DNA from: Myxococcales bacterium
GTDB taxonomy: Bacteria > Myxococcota_A > Polyangia > Polyangiales > Houyiibacteriaceae
Direction: 5' to 3'
DNA length: 5,306 nucleotides
NCBI GenBank assembly: GCA_020354595.1
Contig: CP070650.1
Location: 406,339-411,644 of the forward strand
The translations under genes were made by a program, and so were the position numbers. Below are positions 5,195 through 5,306 of this stretch, piece after piece (positions within the stretch are counted from its first letter, which is position 1; each line of letters begins with the position of its first letter). Under the pieces are notes generated by a model. That model was not told the origin of the DNA, did no database searches, and saw nothing but the letters and a program-made list of their open reading frames with translations.

Positions 5195-5223
5195 TTGACA
5201 CTCGGTGGAGCGGGGCCCAGATC
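5195..5223 (+). promoter_or_regulatory. Possible promoter of the chelatase gene: perfect TTGACA at -35
   Basis: A perfect TTGACA is at 5195-5200, its first base exactly 35 bases before the GTG at 5230, the same geometry as at 2742. The -10 position (5218-5223, CAGATC) is poor. If real, the message would be leaderless, consistent with the absence of a well-placed Shine-Dalgarno (the GGTGGAG at 5204-5210 is about 19 bases away). Confidence 0.35.
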
Positions 5224-5229
5224 TGCCGC

Positions 5230-5306
5230 GTGCGTGCGCTCCTTCTCATCGATCACGGCAGTCGCCGCGCCGAGGCCAACGCGCTCCTCGACGAGATCGC
5301 GGAGAA
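5230..5306 (+). CDS. CbiX-type sirohydrochlorin chelatase, N-terminal fragment (cut by window edge)
   Basis: Only the first 25 codons are present: VRALLLIDHGSRRAEANALL followed by DEIAE, then the window ends. The opening hydrophobic strand followed by DHGSRR (H9 as the likely metal-binding histidine) and an EANALL helix is the typical start of CbiX/SirB-type chelatases, which insert cobalt, nickel or iron into sirohydrochlorin for cobalamin, F430 or siroheme synthesis. Which metal cannot be told. GTG at 5230 is the only plausible start in this frame between the kinase stop and the motif. It lies 91 bases after the kinase, behind hairpins and its own TTGACA, so it is probably a separate transcription unit. 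Confidence is limited by the short fragment. Confidence 0.72.
   Translation, partial: MRALLLIDHGSRRAEANALLDEIAE

Overview
This is a GC-rich bacterial window with compact gene spacing. Codon choice is strongly biased to G/C, there are ATGA start/stop overlaps, and several gene families present are common in myxobacteria and related delta-proteobacterial lineages. I suggest Myxococcota or something similar, but this is inferred from style alone: no rRNA or other phylogenetic marker is present.

Layout. Positions 1-187 hold no convincing gene, only GC-rich, hairpin-forming sequence. A leftward cluster of four genes follows, read from 2712 down to 188: a PIN-domain protein, two tandem hotdog-fold (PaaI-type) thioesterases joined by an ATGA overlap, and an RlmN/Cfr-family radical SAM 23S rRNA methyltransferase. 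The methyltransferase's C-terminus has been extended by a 54-base repeat unit. Gaps are 29, -4 and 7 bases, so the four could share one transcript.

A 64-base divergent intergenic region (2713-2776) separates this cluster from a rightward one. That cluster contains a VAT-1-like NADPH:quinone-type oxidoreductase, a low-molecular-weight tyrosine phosphatase (2 bases downstream) and a fructosamine/ketosamine 3-kinase (ATGA overlap with the phosphatase). After the kinase comes a structured spacer with two stable hairpins that exclude each other, then the first 25 codons of a CbiX-type sirohydrochlorin chelatase cut by the window edge.

How the genes may work together. LMW-PTP and fructosamine-kinase homologues are a known functional pair in protein deglycation: the phosphatase acts on ribulosamine 5-phosphates and the kinase destabilises the ketoamine by 3-phosphorylation. 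The upstream VAT-1-like reductase could plausibly deal with the carbonyl products, which would make 2777-5138 a three-gene glycation-damage operon. That last step is inference. The regulatory geometry is also notable. Two perfect TTGACA hexamers lie with their first base exactly 35 bases before a start codon, and a TGTTAGAAT extended -10 sits at -15 to -7 relative to the PIN start codon. Together these suggest leaderless transcripts.
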